A program made the position numbers and the translations under genes. A DNA stretch of 64,000 bases, from the NCBI GenBank assembly GCA_000773965.1, contig JRUP01000014.1, forward strand, positions 62,001 through 126,000, written 5' to 3'. Source of the DNA: Enterobacter cancerogenus. Its GTDB lineage: Bacteria; Pseudomonadota; Gammaproteobacteria; Enterobacterales; Enterobacteriaceae. The notes beneath the pieces were generated by a model that was given only the letters and a program-made list of their open reading frames with translations, ran no database searches and had not been told where the DNA came from. Each line of letters opens with the position of its first letter. Position 1 is the stretch's first letter. Shown here one piece after another: positions 45,873 through 54,847 of this stretch.

Positions 45873-46217
45873 GCTTTCAATCCTCAACGGGTCAGGAACG
45901 GAGCCATACCACGGCCTGGGAGAAATCAATTTCTGAAACTTTTGCAGCACTGTATGCAGCCGATAGGGCCACGATTTAGGATCAAGCAAGAAACTCGCCA
46001 AAGAAGACGGTCGGTGGCAGCTTTTTGCAGTGGCATCGCGCCAGGGTAGACGAGGCGCGAGGTGACATCCCTGCTAATCATAAACATAGCCAGAGTTAAG
46101 CCGCATACCAGCACCGTGATGGTGCAGAATGCGGTCGATCACAGATTATTCATCGTGCTGGGGTGTTTATCCGCTATGCTCTGGTCAAATCGGTCCACGT
46201 TTCCTGAAGGAGAATCT

Positions 46218-47666
46218 ATGAATACGCAACGGAACGGATTGAGTAGCCAGCAGGCACTGGATGAGCTGGAGCGCCTGTATGACAGTGCGGTGGAAGCACT
46301 GCGTAATGCGATTCGCGATTTCACGACAACCGGCACGCTGCCGGATGAAGGTACGCGACAGAAAGGTCTGTTTGTTTATCCGGAACTGCGCATCACCTGG
46401 CTGGGTGAAGGGCCACAGCAAAACCGCACTCGTGCATGGGGACGTTTTACCCACACCGGCAGTTACAGCACCACCATTACCCGCCCGGCACTGTTGCGTC
46501 ACTACCTGAGTGAGCAATTACAGATGCTGGAGAAAGAGTACGACGTTCTGGTTGAAGTGGTGCCTTCACAGCAGGAGATTCCGTACCCGTACGTCATTGA
46601 TGGCCTGACACTGGATCGCTCGATGAGCGCCAGCATTGCGCGCCATTTCCCTACCACCGAACTGTCGCAGATTGGCGATGAAACCGCAGATGGCCTGTTC
46701 CATGCGAATGCCATTTTCCCGCTGTCACACTTCGATGCACTGCGCACTGATTTCTCACTGGCGCGTTTACGCCACTACACCGGCACAGCCGTCGAGCATT
46801 TCCAGCCGTTTGTGCTCTTCACTAACTACACGCGCTATGTCGATGAGTTTGTGCGCTGGGCAATTGAGCAGGTTCAGGATCCTTCCACACCCTATGACAG
46901 CCTTGCCTGTGCAGGCGATGTGGTGATCACCGCTGACACCCAGGATCCCACGGCAATGATGTCTGATCTGGCCTGGAAAAAGCACCAGATGCCGGCCTGG
47001 CACCTGACATCACCGAATCGCCGTGGCATCACCCTTGTGAACATTGGTGTGGGTCCGTCCAATGCCAAAACCATCTGCGACCATCTGGCAGTCATTCGCC
47101 CACACGCCTGGCTGATGATTGGTCACTGCGGCGGCTTGCGCGAAAGCCAGACCATCGGTGATTACGTGCTGGCGCATGCATATTTGCGTGACGATCATGT
47201 ACTGGATAGTGTGCTGCCGCCGGACATTCCTATTCCAAGCATTGCTGAAGTGCAGCGCGCGCTCTATGACGCCACCAAAGCCGTGAGCGGCATGCCGGGA
47301 GAAGAGGTGAAACAGCGTCTGCGCACCGGCACGGTAGTGACCACAGATGACCGTAACTGGGAGTTGCGATACTCCGCTTCTGCGCTGCGCTTTAACCTGA
47401 GTCGCGCGGTGGCGGTAGATATGGAGAGTGCCACGATTGCCGCGCAAGGCTATCGCTTCCGTGTACCTTACGGCACCTTACTGTGCGTCTCGGATAAGCC
47501 ACTGCACGGCGAGATTAAATTGCCGGGCCAGGCGAATCGTTTCTATGAGGGGGCGATTTCTGAGCACCTGCAGATTGGCATTTGCGCGGTAGAACTGCTG
47601 CGTGCTGAGGGCGATAAGTTGCATTCAAGGAAGTTGCGCACCTTTAATGAACCACCCTTCAGGTAA
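46218..47666 (+). CDS. amn: AMP nucleosidase
   Basis: 482 residues from the ATG at 46218 after AAGGAG (E. coli Amn 484). An N-terminal regulatory domain (about 1-175) precedes a nucleoside-phosphorylase-like catalytic domain (NIGVGPSNAKTICDHLAVIR, MIGHCGGLRESQ, AVDMESATIAAQGYRF, CVSDKPLHGEIK). Amn cleaves AMP to adenine and ribose 5-phosphate and controls adenylate levels. A purine permease gene with a PurR site lies 2 kb downstream. A GC-rich hairpin follows the stop. Confidence 0.97.
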   Translation: MNTQRNGLSSQQALDELERLYDSAVEALRNAIRDFTTTGTLPDEGTRQKGLFVYPELRITWLGEGPQQNRTRAWGRFTHTGSYSTTITRPALLRHYLSEQLQMLEKEYDVLVEVVPSQQEIPYPYVIDGLTLDRSMSASIARHFPTTELSQIGDETADGLFHANAIFPLSHFDALRTDFSLARLRHYTGTAVEHFQPFVLFTNYTRYVDEFVRWAIEQVQDPSTPYDSLACAGDVVITADTQDPTAMMSDLAWKKHQMPAWHLTSPNRRGITLVNIGVGPSNAKTICDHLAVIRPHAWLMIGHCGGLRESQTIGDYVLAHAYLRDDHVLDSVLPPDIPIPSIAEVQRALYDATKAVSGMPGEEVKQRLRTGTVVTTDDRNWELRYSASALRFNLSRAVAVDMESATIAAQGYRFRVPYGTLLCVSDKPLHGEIKLPGQANRFYEGAISEHLQIGICAVELLRAEGDKLHSRKLRTFNEPPFR

Positions 47667-47670
47667 AGGT

Positions 47671-47701
47671 GTAACTCCGGTCCCAATGGGGCCGGAGTTA
47701 C
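47671..47701. terminator. Hairpin after amn
   Basis: GTAACTCCGGTCCC and GGGGCCGGAGTTAC pair with one G-T wobble around AAT. The U-tract is absent, so it is a weak terminator or a 3'-end stabiliser, shared by the convergent amn and the coiled-coil gene. Confidence 0.6.
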
Positions 47702-47714
47702 ATTGGATTTCATT

Positions 47715-48428
47715 TCAAACTTTAACCAACAGGTCTTTCACAAACCAGGCCAGCACAGCCAGAATAGCGGGCACCATAATGGACCAGGTGAGTCGGTCAT
47801 TCAGCTTTTCAAATTTCACATTGAGTTTTTCAAACTTCTCATCGATCCTGACAAACTTCTTCTCAAATTTTTCATCCAGGCGTTCAAACTTCACATCAAT
47901 GCGTTGTTCCATTTTGTCTAGCTTGTCGTCGATACGCAGTTCCATTTTGTCTAGCTTGTCGTCGATGCGCAGTTCCATTTTGTCCAACTTGTCGTCGATG
48001 CGCACTTCCAACTTTTCAAGTTTATCGTCAAAGTGAAACGCCATTTTTCCCAATTTATCATCGAAATGCCGCGCCATTTTTCCCAGTTTATCGTCGAAAC
48101 TCAGCGCCATTGTCCCTAGTTTATCGTCGAAATGCCGCACCATCCCTCCCAACTTATCGTCGAAATTCAGCGCCATAGTCCCTAGTTTGTCGTCGAAATG
48201 CCGCGCCATTCCCCCCAGCTTATCGTCGAAGTGCAGCGCCATCTTTTCGAACTTACCATCGGTACGCTTCTCCGACTGTCCCATTTCTCCCAGCAGTTCG
48301 GTACGCAGCGTGCCGATATCGGCCTTGGTCGCGAAATTCTCGGATCGCGCGGTCAGGACGGCAACATCCTGTTGAATTTGATGCGTAGTTTTTTCCAGTA
48401 ACCCGACTCGTTGAGTTAACTCTTCCAT
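47715..48428 (-). CDS. Tail-anchored hendecad-repeat coiled-coil protein
   Basis: 237 residues from the ATG at 48428 (GGAG upstream). Residues 1-60 are a helical head (LTQRVGLLEKTTHQIQQDVA, then FATKADIGTLRTELL). Residues 66-197 are twelve consecutive 11-residue repeats, from HFDDKLGGMAR to RIDDKLDKMEL and KFEKKFVRIDE. Residues 214-231 are a hydrophobic anchor (IMVPAILAVLAWFV) with a short basic end. Eleven-residue periodicity is that of a right-handed coiled coil. The head and tail resemble XhlA- and DUF1640-like small membrane proteins. It may tether something to the membrane as a rod of about 20-25 nm. Function unknown. Confidence 0.75.
   Translation of the reverse strand: MEELTQRVGLLEKTTHQIQQDVAVLTARSENFATKADIGTLRTELLGEMGQSEKRTDGKFEKMALHFDDKLGGMARHFDDKLGTMALNFDDKLGGMVRHFDDKLGTMALSFDDKLGKMARHFDDKLGKMAFHFDDKLEKLEVRIDDKLDKMELRIDDKLDKMELRIDDKLDKMEQRIDVKFERLDEKFEKKFVRIDEKFEKLNVKFEKLNDRLTWSIMVPAILAVLAWFVKDLLVKV
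47838..48233 (-). repeat. Twelve tandem 33-bp coding repeats
   Basis: Each unit encodes 11 residues. The first six alternate (GG-MAR, GT-MAL, GG-MVR, GT-MAL, GK-MAR, GK-MAF), revealing an older 66-bp doublet duplication. Units 8-10 are almost identical to each other at the DNA level (a second, more recent amplification). Slippage or recombination should change repeat number without breaking the frame. Confidence 0.85.
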
Positions 48429-48722
48429 TTTTGAATCTCCGATATTCCTGACGACATAGATAAGTGGTGGAAGAAACGGGGCAGTACGCATGGCGTATTC
48501 CATTACAAACCTCCAGAGAGTCCCGGCTATCTCTTCACCTTGCAGCGTAGTGAAACAGATTCGAGCCGCTTAAACATTCCACGAACCCGCCATTCGCGGC
48601 AAAAAAGTTCAGGCAGGCATCAATACGTCGCGCAGGTTAAAACTGGCAGAGAAATAACAAAAGCAGTCACAGTGAGGGATTACGAGAGATGGCACATAAA
48701 ATATTGGTGGGGATGAAACAGA

Positions 48723-48750
48723 AAACACGGAAGCCCGATCGGGCTTCCGG
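48723..48750 (-). terminator. Palindromic terminator of the purine permease gene
   Basis: CGGAAGCCCGATCGGGCTTCCG (48728-48749, written in two halves CGGAAGCCCGA and TCGGGCTTCCG) is a perfect palindrome. It is followed on the minus strand by TGTTTTC, 12 bp past the permease stop. Confidence 0.7.
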
Positions 48751-48760
48751 AAACCAAAAC

Positions 48761-50062
48761 TTAAGCGCTCAGCCAGCCCAGTTTGATGACGAACAGAATC
48801 GAGAGAATCACCAGTGCAGCATTGATCTCTTTCGTACGGCCACTCAGCAGTTTTACCACGGTCCAGGTAATGAAACCGAAGGCGATACCGTTGGCGATGG
48901 AGTAAGTCAAAGGCATGGTCAGCGCGGTGACGGTCACTGGCGCAGCCGTGGTGATGTCTTTCCAGTCAATTTCGGCCAAACCAGAGGCCATCAACACCGC
49001 CACAAACAGTAATGCCGGTGCGGTGGCGTAAACCGGGACGCTACCCGCCAGCGGCGAGAAGAACAGGCTCAGCAGAAAAAGTACAGCAACCACAATCGCC
49101 GTTAAACCAGTACGACCACCGGCACTGACACCCGCAGCAGATTCAACATAACTGGTGGTCGTTGAGGTACCCAGCAGTGAACCAAACAGCGCAGCCGCAC
49201 TGTCAGCGATTAACGCACGGCCCATTTTCGGCACATTGCCCTGCTCATCTGCCAGTCCCGCACGCTTGGTCACGCCCAGCAGCGTACCGGTGTTATCGAA
49301 CACATCCACAAACAGGAAGGCAAAGATAACGCTCACCAGACCCACGTTAAACGCACCAGCGATATCCAACTGCATAAAGGTGGGTGCAATCGACGGTGGT
49401 GCTGAGAACACACCACCAAACGGCGTCAGACCAATGCCCATCGAGATAAAGGTCACGACCAGGATACCGATCAGCACTGCGCCAGTTACGCGACGCGCTT
49501 CCAGTGCCACAATGATGAAGAAGCCTAACAGTGCCAGCAGCGGACCCGGTTTGGTCAGATCGCCCAGGCCAACCAGTGTTGCCGGGTTATCCACCACAAT
49601 GCCCGCGCCTTCCAGCGCGATCAGGGCCAGGAACAAGCCGATACCGGCAGCGATACCTGCGCGCAACGGCAGCGGAATACTGGCAATAATCCATTCACGA
49701 ATTTTGAAAATCGACAGCGCAAAGAAGATGACCGCTGACAGGAACACCGCGCCAAGTGCGATCTGCCAGGTGTAGCCCATGTGCAGCACAACGGTGTAAG
49801 TGAAGAAGGCATTCAGACCCATGCCCGGTGCCAGCGCGATGGGATAGTTGGCGATCAATCCCATCAGCACACAACCAATTGCCGCTGCCAGACAGGTCGC
49901 CACAAACACCGCACCTTTATCCATGCCGGTCGCACCGAGAATGCTCGGGTTAACAAACAGAATGTAGGCCATGGCCAGGAAGGTAGTGATACCCGCAATG
50001 ATTTCGGTGCGCACGGTGGTGTTGTGCGCTTTAAGTTTGAAGAGTTTTTCTAACATCATCAT
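48761..50062 (-). CDS. NCS2-family purine permease
   Basis: 433 residues, about thirteen membrane helices. Signatures of the AzgA-type NCS2 branch are present: TEIIAGITTFLAMAYILFVN, APGMGLNAFFTYTVV, VDVFDNTGTLLGVTKRAG, GTSTTTSYVESAAGVSAGGR. It is closer to PbuG/AdeP-type hypoxanthine, guanine or adenine carriers than to xanthine permeases; the base preferred cannot be told from sequence. A good PurR operator lies about 160 bp upstream, so repression by purine excess is likely. Three consecutive ATGs leave the exact start open by two codons. Confidence 0.9.
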   Translation of the reverse strand: MMMLEKLFKLKAHNTTVRTEIIAGITTFLAMAYILFVNPSILGATGMDKGAVFVATCLAAAIGCVLMGLIANYPIALAPGMGLNAFFTYTVVLHMGYTWQIALGAVFLSAVIFFALSIFKIREWIIASIPLPLRAGIAAGIGLFLALIALEGAGIVVDNPATLVGLGDLTKPGPLLALLGFFIIVALEARRVTGAVLIGILVVTFISMGIGLTPFGGVFSAPPSIAPTFMQLDIAGAFNVGLVSVIFAFLFVDVFDNTGTLLGVTKRAGLADEQGNVPKMGRALIADSAAALFGSLLGTSTTTSYVESAAGVSAGGRTGLTAIVVAVLFLLSLFFSPLAGSVPVYATAPALLFVAVLMASGLAEIDWKDITTAAPVTVTALTMPLTYSIANGIAFGFITWTVVKLLSGRTKEINAALVILSILFVIKLGWLSA

Positions 50063-50218
50063 CTCTCATAAGCGGAGACGGCACGGGTGCACGTTCTCTC
50101 TTGCCAATGTGGTTAACAAACTAATTATTGTATTGATGAAAGCGACAAACGCTGGACCCAAGGCAGACACACCTTCCGCTTTCCCCTGTCCACATAGCAA
50201 TAGCTATGCCATCACCGT

Positions 50219-50234
50219 ACGCAATCGTTTACGT
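50219..50234 (-). promoter_or_regulatory. PurR operator
   Basis: ACGCAATCGTTTACGT matches the PurR palindrome ACGCAAACGTTTGCGT at 14 of 16 positions. It lies in the 414-bp gap between the purine permease gene and the response-regulator gene, and by function should control the permease. Confidence 0.75.
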
Positions 50235-50476
50235 TTCAAAATGCGGTTACGGTTAGGATAATTCTGAACCCGAACAGGGCGCGATTATGGTGCATTGCAC
50301 CATGGCTGCGCAATCGTTTTCCCTGCGACGGATGGTCACGGTAGAAAATATTGCGGCACCGCACGCTTTCGCACACTGCACAGCGATGGCGCTCACGTTT
50401 CTGCAGCGCAGGACAGCAGCTCAAAAACATCGGGTTACACTGCTTTTAACCCTTTCGCAACATAAGAGACAGCGCA

Positions 50477-51223
50477 ATGAAGCCCGCGATTTTGGTCGTT
50501 GATGATGATCGTGCCGTGTGTGAATTGCTGCACGATGTATTGAGTGAACATGTGTTTACCGTCTACAGCTGTCATCAGGGCAAAGATGCCCTGGCGCTGC
50601 TCCAACTGCACCCCGAAATCTCACTGGTGATGCTGGACATGATGCTACCGGATACCAACGGCTTACTGGTGCTGCAACAGATGCAGCGGCAGCGGCCGGA
50701 TCTGCTGGTCATCATGCTGACCGGGATGGGGTCGGAAGCAGATATGGTGGTGGGATTAGAGATGGGTGCGGATGATTACATCGCCAAACCCTTTAATCCT
50801 CGGGTGGTTGTCGCGCGTGCACGTGCAGCACTGCGCCGCTGTGGACGTCTGACACAAGCTGATGCACAGCAGGATGAAGGATGGCAATTCAATGGCTGGC
50901 GGCTGGATGATGCGCGTTGTCAGCTGTTTAATCCTCAGCGCGAAAGTGTTGCCCTCACTCAAGGCGAATATACCCTGTTGCGCGCCCTGGTGGGTCACGC
51001 ACGCAAAGTGCTGACGCGCGATCAACTGCTGGAACTGACTCACAATGAGAGTCTTGAGGTGTTCGACCGCACCATAGACGTGCTCATCATGCGACTGCGG
51101 CGAAAAATCGAAGCCAATCCACACCAACCCAGCCTTATCCGCACCATCCGTGGCCTCGGTTACGTATTTTCCGCTGATGTATTACGTCCGGCTTCAGCCG
51201 CGCGTGAAACACAGATTGCCTGA
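50477..51223 (+). CDS. OmpR/PhoB-family response regulator of the sugar locus
   Basis: 248 residues: a receiver domain (acidic DDD at 9-11, phospho-acceptor Asp54 in VMLDMMLPD, Lys in IAKPF) and a winged-helix DNA-binding domain at about 140-235 (LTQGEYTLLRALVGHARKVL, FDRTIDVLIMRLRRKIE, RTIRGLGYVF). The partner is probably the hybrid kinase at 57608, at the far side of the same sugar gene block and on the same strand. TorR is a loose relative. Its last 64 bp overlap the 3' end of the convergent kinase gene. Confidence 0.9.
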   Translation: MKPAILVVDDDRAVCELLHDVLSEHVFTVYSCHQGKDALALLQLHPEISLVMLDMMLPDTNGLLVLQQMQRQRPDLLVIMLTGMGSEADMVVGLEMGADDYIAKPFNPRVVVARARAALRRCGRLTQADAQQDEGWQFNGWRLDDARCQLFNPQRESVALTQGEYTLLRALVGHARKVLTRDQLLELTHNESLEVFDRTIDVLIMRLRRKIEANPHQPSLIRTIRGLGYVFSADVLRPASAARETQIA

Positions 51224-52212
51224 TTCATCCAGCGCTGCATCTCCGCCAATGGCCGCGTGCCGTCCAGCGCATTCGCTGCATGCAAATTGAAACAAGCGCA
51301 GGTATGTGCCAGCTTCAATGTCTCCAGCAGGGGCCAACCTTCATGACTGGCATATAACACCCCGGCACAAAACGCATCTCCCGCCCCAACGCTGCCCACA
51401 ATCTCCTCTGGTTTCAGGCACCACGCCGGCTGCCACCCTGCTTCACCCCTGCTCTCTTGTCCCCAGGCACCTTCAGGGGCATGGATCACCACGCGTTGGC
51501 GCACGCCCTGTTCCAGTAACCAGGCGGCGGCCTCGGCAAACGCGCTGGGTGCTGCCAGCCCCGAAGCGCTGCGCAGCGTCACGCCAGTGAGTGACTGCGC
51601 CTCCAGTTCATTAATCACCAGATAGTCGAGCCAGCGTAACGCCGGCACCACCAGCGGCCGATACTCCCCGGTTCGCGACACCAAATCCAGCGAAGTGAGG
51701 TAACCCCGTTGCTGCATTTGTGCCAGCAGATGCGCACTGCGCGTACCAAAAATCTCATCAGGCTGGTCGAGACTATCCAGCAACAGCAAATAGCCGAGAT
51801 GAAATATACGGTGTGGCGTGACAACTTCAGCAAAATGGGGCAAATCCAGTTCGGCATTGGCGCCGCGGGCATGGAAAAACGTGCGTTGACCATCGGGCGT
51901 GGTCATCACTTGTGTCATCGCCGTGCTGACATTGCGCGTGCGTTGTACAAACTGACGATTAATTTGATGATCGTCCAGCAACTGCACGATGTAATCACCG
52001 TCACTGTCCCCGCCCACCATGCCGACACCGGCCAGCGGCAAATTGACCTGCATGCGCGCCAGGGTGAACAGCACATTCAGTGCAGCGCCTCCGCTGCACT
52101 TCTCACTGTGGGTAATCTCCGCTAACCAGCCTTGTTCTGGCCAATGCGTGATACGTTGCACATGATCCACCAGCATACTGCCCGCACCGAGAATACCGTT
52201 GCGTTGCACCAT
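51160..52212 (-). CDS. PfkB-family carbohydrate kinase
   Basis: 350 residues from the ATG at 52212 (GGGAGG upstream, overlapping the aldolase stop). PfkB motifs are present: GSMLVDHVQRI at the N-terminus, SGGAALNVLFTLARM, and the C-terminal GSVGAGDAFCAGVLYA with the catalytic Asp. It should phosphorylate a sugar or ketose; in this setting D-xylulose or a similar ketose before the aldolase step. It is about 30 residues longer than ribokinase. Last gene of the leftward sugar block; its 3' end overlaps the response-regulator gene by 64 bp. Confidence 0.88.
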   Translation of the reverse strand: MVQRNGILGAGSMLVDHVQRITHWPEQGWLAEITHSEKCSGGAALNVLFTLARMQVNLPLAGVGMVGGDSDGDYIVQLLDDHQINRQFVQRTRNVSTAMTQVMTTPDGQRTFFHARGANAELDLPHFAEVVTPHRIFHLGYLLLLDSLDQPDEIFGTRSAHLLAQMQQRGYLTSLDLVSRTGEYRPLVVPALRWLDYLVINELEAQSLTGVTLRSASGLAAPSAFAEAAAWLLEQGVRQRVVIHAPEGAWGQESRGEAGWQPAWCLKPEEIVGSVGAGDAFCAGVLYASHEGWPLLETLKLAHTCACFNLHAANALDGTRPLAEMQRWMNQAICVSRAAEAGRNTSAENT

Positions 52213-52213
52213 G

Positions 52214-53074
52214 TCAGGCCCTCCCGGCGCTGCCAAACACCTGCATCTGCTGCGCCACCACATTGGCAATATCGTGTTCTACCGCCATCAGCAGTTCAGC
52301 AAAGGAGTCGTAGCGCGCATCACGCTGGCTAATTTGCTTTTCTATCGCGCCTAGTGCGGCTTGTGACATACCGGTATAGAAATTGATTTTATGAATGCCC
52401 AAACTGATGGCGTGGCGGAAATCGGCATCACTGATCCCTGAACCGCCATGCAGCACCAAAGGAATGCCTGCCGCCGAGCGAATTGCCGCCAGACGGTCAA
52501 AGTCGAGCTTCGGCTCACCTTTGTATTTGCCGTGCGCGTTGCCAATCGCTACGGCCAGACAATCGATCCCGGTTGACTGGACAAACTCCGCCGCCAGAGC
52601 AGGATCGGTGAATTTGTTGCTGTCGGCCTCACCAAACAGCGCCCCACCCTCATCGCCGCCCACCGCGCCCAATTCCGCTTCAACCGAAACGCCAATGGCG
52701 TGGCACATCTTCACCACTTCACGGGTCTGGCGCACATTCTCCTCATAGCTGAGGGTGGAGCCATCAAACATCACCGAAGTAAATCCGAGGCGAATCGCCT
52801 GCATTACCGCCTCAAAATGCAAACCATGGTCAAGATTGAGCACCACCGGGAGATCATGCAGCGCCGCTTCTGTGCGAATCGCCGCAATCAGATGTTCCAG
52901 ACTGACATACTTAAAGTGCACTTCCGCGATATTGATGATGAACGGTGAGCGCTGTTGCTCAGCCGCCTGGAACAGCGCACGCAGAAAATGGGTATCCAGC
53001 ACGTTAAATGCGCCGAGCGCGTACTGGTGCTGTTGCGCGTGGGCCAGGCCTTGCGCCAGTGAAATCAGTGCCAT
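52214..53074 (-). CDS. Class II ketose-bisphosphate-type aldolase (KbaY/GatY-like)
   Basis: 286 residues from the ATG at 53074 (AAGGAG upstream). Metal-binding and active-site motifs of class II aldolases are clear: VVLNLDHGLHFE (catalytic Asp and zinc His), EAELGAVGGDEGG, AIGNAHGKYKG (zinc His) and VLHGGSGI (zinc His), then INFYT. It should split a ketose 1-phosphate or bisphosphate into DHAP and an aldehyde. With a lyxose isomerase and kinase beside it, cleavage of a pentulose 1-phosphate to DHAP and glycolaldehyde is one reading. It overlaps neither neighbour upstream; a 11-bp gap follows the isomerase stop. Confidence 0.9.
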   Translation of the reverse strand: MALISLAQGLAHAQQHQYALGAFNVLDTHFLRALFQAAEQQRSPFIINIAEVHFKYVSLEHLIAAIRTEAALHDLPVVLNLDHGLHFEAVMQAIRLGFTSVMFDGSTLSYEENVRQTREVVKMCHAIGVSVEAELGAVGGDEGGALFGEADSNKFTDPALAAEFVQSTGIDCLAVAIGNAHGKYKGEPKLDFDRLAAIRSAAGIPLVLHGGSGISDADFRHAISLGIHKINFYTGMSQAALGAIEKQISQRDARYDSFAELLMAVEHDIANVVAQQMQVFGSAGRA

Positions 53075-53085
53075 CGTGAACTCCT

Positions 53086-53769
53086 TTATGCCAGCCAGCG
53101 GTGATATTCGTTGCACAACAGCCAGCGCGGATCTTCATCCTCATCAATCGGATTAAAGCGCGCCAGCGGTGTGAGAAAGACGTTGTCATGCTCGTCATCG
53201 TTGGGCATCGAGACTTCGCCAACCAGCACATCGCCATAGCCCTCTTCGCCCCAGAAACTGTGCCAGATACCAGGCAGCAAGGTGACGCTCTCGCCAGGAG
53301 AGAGACGCAGTTGCGATCCCGCCGCGTGAGTCTGGCGGATGCCATCCAACGTGACGTTAACCGGTGAGTCATCAAGCCGGTCGCCCGCGCGGTTATGCAA
53401 AGTCACGATCAGATTTCCGCCGCCGCGGTTGATGATGTCTTCCATCTTTTGTGGATGGTAGTGCATCGGCGTCACCTGCCCTTCCCGCACGTGCATGATT
53501 TTTTCAGCGTAAGGTTTTCCCCACGGCTGACCGCCGCGCGACCCGTTGCGCAGAGTAAACAGGGTTAAGCCAGTCTGAGAGAAATCATCAGCGCCAAAAC
53601 TGGTGACATCCCAGCCCAGATGCAGCGCCAGCAGCTCTTCTGCGTGGCGTTTCTCCAGCGCACGCCATTGGCTGAGGCCATAGTCGGCCCAGGGCGGCAG
53701 GTGCACATCCTGACGCATAAAGAATTCGCGGGTGAGTTGCAGAATGGCGTTCACTTCGGATCGATGCAT
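53086..53769 (-). CDS. D-lyxose ketol-isomerase (cupin)
   Basis: 227 residues, the same length as the characterised E. coli O157:H7 D-lyxose isomerase and matching it throughout: QDVHLPPWA, LGWDVTSFG, LTLFTLRNGS, KIMHVREGQVTPMHYHPQKM with the metal His-x-His and Glu, INRGGGNLIV, and HSFWGEEGYGDVLVGEVS with the fourth ligand region. It interconverts D-lyxose and D-xylulose, and D-mannose and D-fructose more slowly. GGAG precedes the ATG. K-12 lacks this gene. Confidence 0.93.
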   Translation of the reverse strand: MHRSEVNAILQLTREFFMRQDVHLPPWADYGLSQWRALEKRHAEELLALHLGWDVTSFGADDFSQTGLTLFTLRNGSRGGQPWGKPYAEKIMHVREGQVTPMHYHPQKMEDIINRGGGNLIVTLHNRAGDRLDDSPVNVTLDGIRQTHAAGSQLRLSPGESVTLLPGIWHSFWGEEGYGDVLVGEVSMPNDDEHDNVFLTPLARFNPIDEDEDPRWLLCNEYHRWLA

Positions 53770-53819
53770 AACTCCGCTCCCAATGTGGGCGGCCCAGAGA
53801 CCGCCTCAAGAAATCAACG

Positions 53820-54758
53820 TTATTTCACCGTCCAGCCTTTGTAGCTGCTGACAGTATTGCGATCGATCATCGTGACCGGAATCAGCACCGGTTTGTCAGG
53901 TGCGGGTTTGCCCTGCAGGATGTCGTAGCCAATCTCCACCGCTTTGGCTGCCATCACCTGGGGGTCTTGCGCTGGGGTGGCGACAAACAGCGAGCCTTTA
54001 CGTTTCAGGGCTTCTTCGCCGTCTGGCGAACCATCGACGCCGACAATAAAGAACTCACTGCGCTGGGCTTGCTTGGCAGCCAAATCGGCACCAATCGCCG
54101 TGGGGTCGTTAATCGCAAACACCGCATCGATCTTCGGATTAGCAGACAGCAGTCCGGTCATCACTTCCAGGCCACCATCGCGACTGCCCTTGGCGTTCTG
54201 GTTATAGGAGAGCAGTTTGATATCGGGATGAGTTTTCAGCTCGTTCATACAGCCTTCAACCCGGTTTTGCACTGCTGACACCGGTGGTCCGTTGATGATC
54301 ACCACGTTGCCTTTATCTTTCAGGCGATCAGAGATGTATTTACACGCCATCGCACCTGCCTGGGTGTTATCGGAGGTAATGGTGGCATTGGCACCGTCAG
54401 CCGCCACGTCGACCGCCACCACCACGATGCCTGCATCACGCGCACGTTTCACCGCGGGTGCGATGCCTTTGGAATCGGCGGCGTTAAGGATGATCATGTC
54501 CACTTTGGCGGCGATGAAGTTATCAATCTGCGCCACCTGCTGACCAAGATCGTAACCGCTGGAAACCAGCGTCACATTGACCTTGTCGCCGGCCAGTTCA
54601 CGCGCCTTCAGCTCAGCACCTTTAGTGATCTGCACGAAGAACGGGTTGGCGAGATCACCGACGGTGACACCAATGGATTTGAGTTCTTTTGCATGCACCA
54701 GTGGCGCATTCAACAACGTCGCCGCCAGCAGTCCGGTCAGAATCGGATTAAAACGCAT
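53820..54758 (-). CDS. Ribose-type sugar-binding periplasmic protein
   Basis: 312 residues with a signal peptide (PILTGLLAATLLNAPLVHA, cleaved near residue 23). The mature protein has the type I periplasmic fold of RbsB (IGVTVGDLANPFFVQITKGA, IILNAADSKGIAPAVKRA, VVVAVDVAADGANATI, AVFAINDPTAIGADLA, GVDGSPDGEEAL). The ligand is likely the sugar handled by the neighbouring isomerase. AGGAG precedes the ATG. It is separated from the permease gene by 204 bp that include an ERIC-like palindrome. Confidence 0.92.
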   Translation of the reverse strand: MRFNPILTGLLAATLLNAPLVHAKELKSIGVTVGDLANPFFVQITKGAELKARELAGDKVNVTLVSSGYDLGQQVAQIDNFIAAKVDMIILNAADSKGIAPAVKRARDAGIVVVAVDVAADGANATITSDNTQAGAMACKYISDRLKDKGNVVIINGPPVSAVQNRVEGCMNELKTHPDIKLLSYNQNAKGSRDGGLEVMTGLLSANPKIDAVFAINDPTAIGADLAAKQAQRSEFFIVGVDGSPDGEEALKRKGSLFVATPAQDPQVMAAKAVEIGYDILQGKPAPDKPVLIPVTMIDRNTVSSYKGWTVK

Positions 54759-54847
54759 AGTCGATGTTCTCCTGCTTTTTTGATTATGTTGGCGATCCAG
54801 CAGATCGCCGTTGTGTGACAGCCTGTTCTCAATTAAACGAGTTGAGG

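Noticed and set aside
47838..48233. Regular 33-bp repeats suggestive of a CRISPR array
   Set aside because: Units are contiguous with no unique spacers, differ by point changes and encode an 11-residue periodic coiled coil in one long frame. No cas genes are present.
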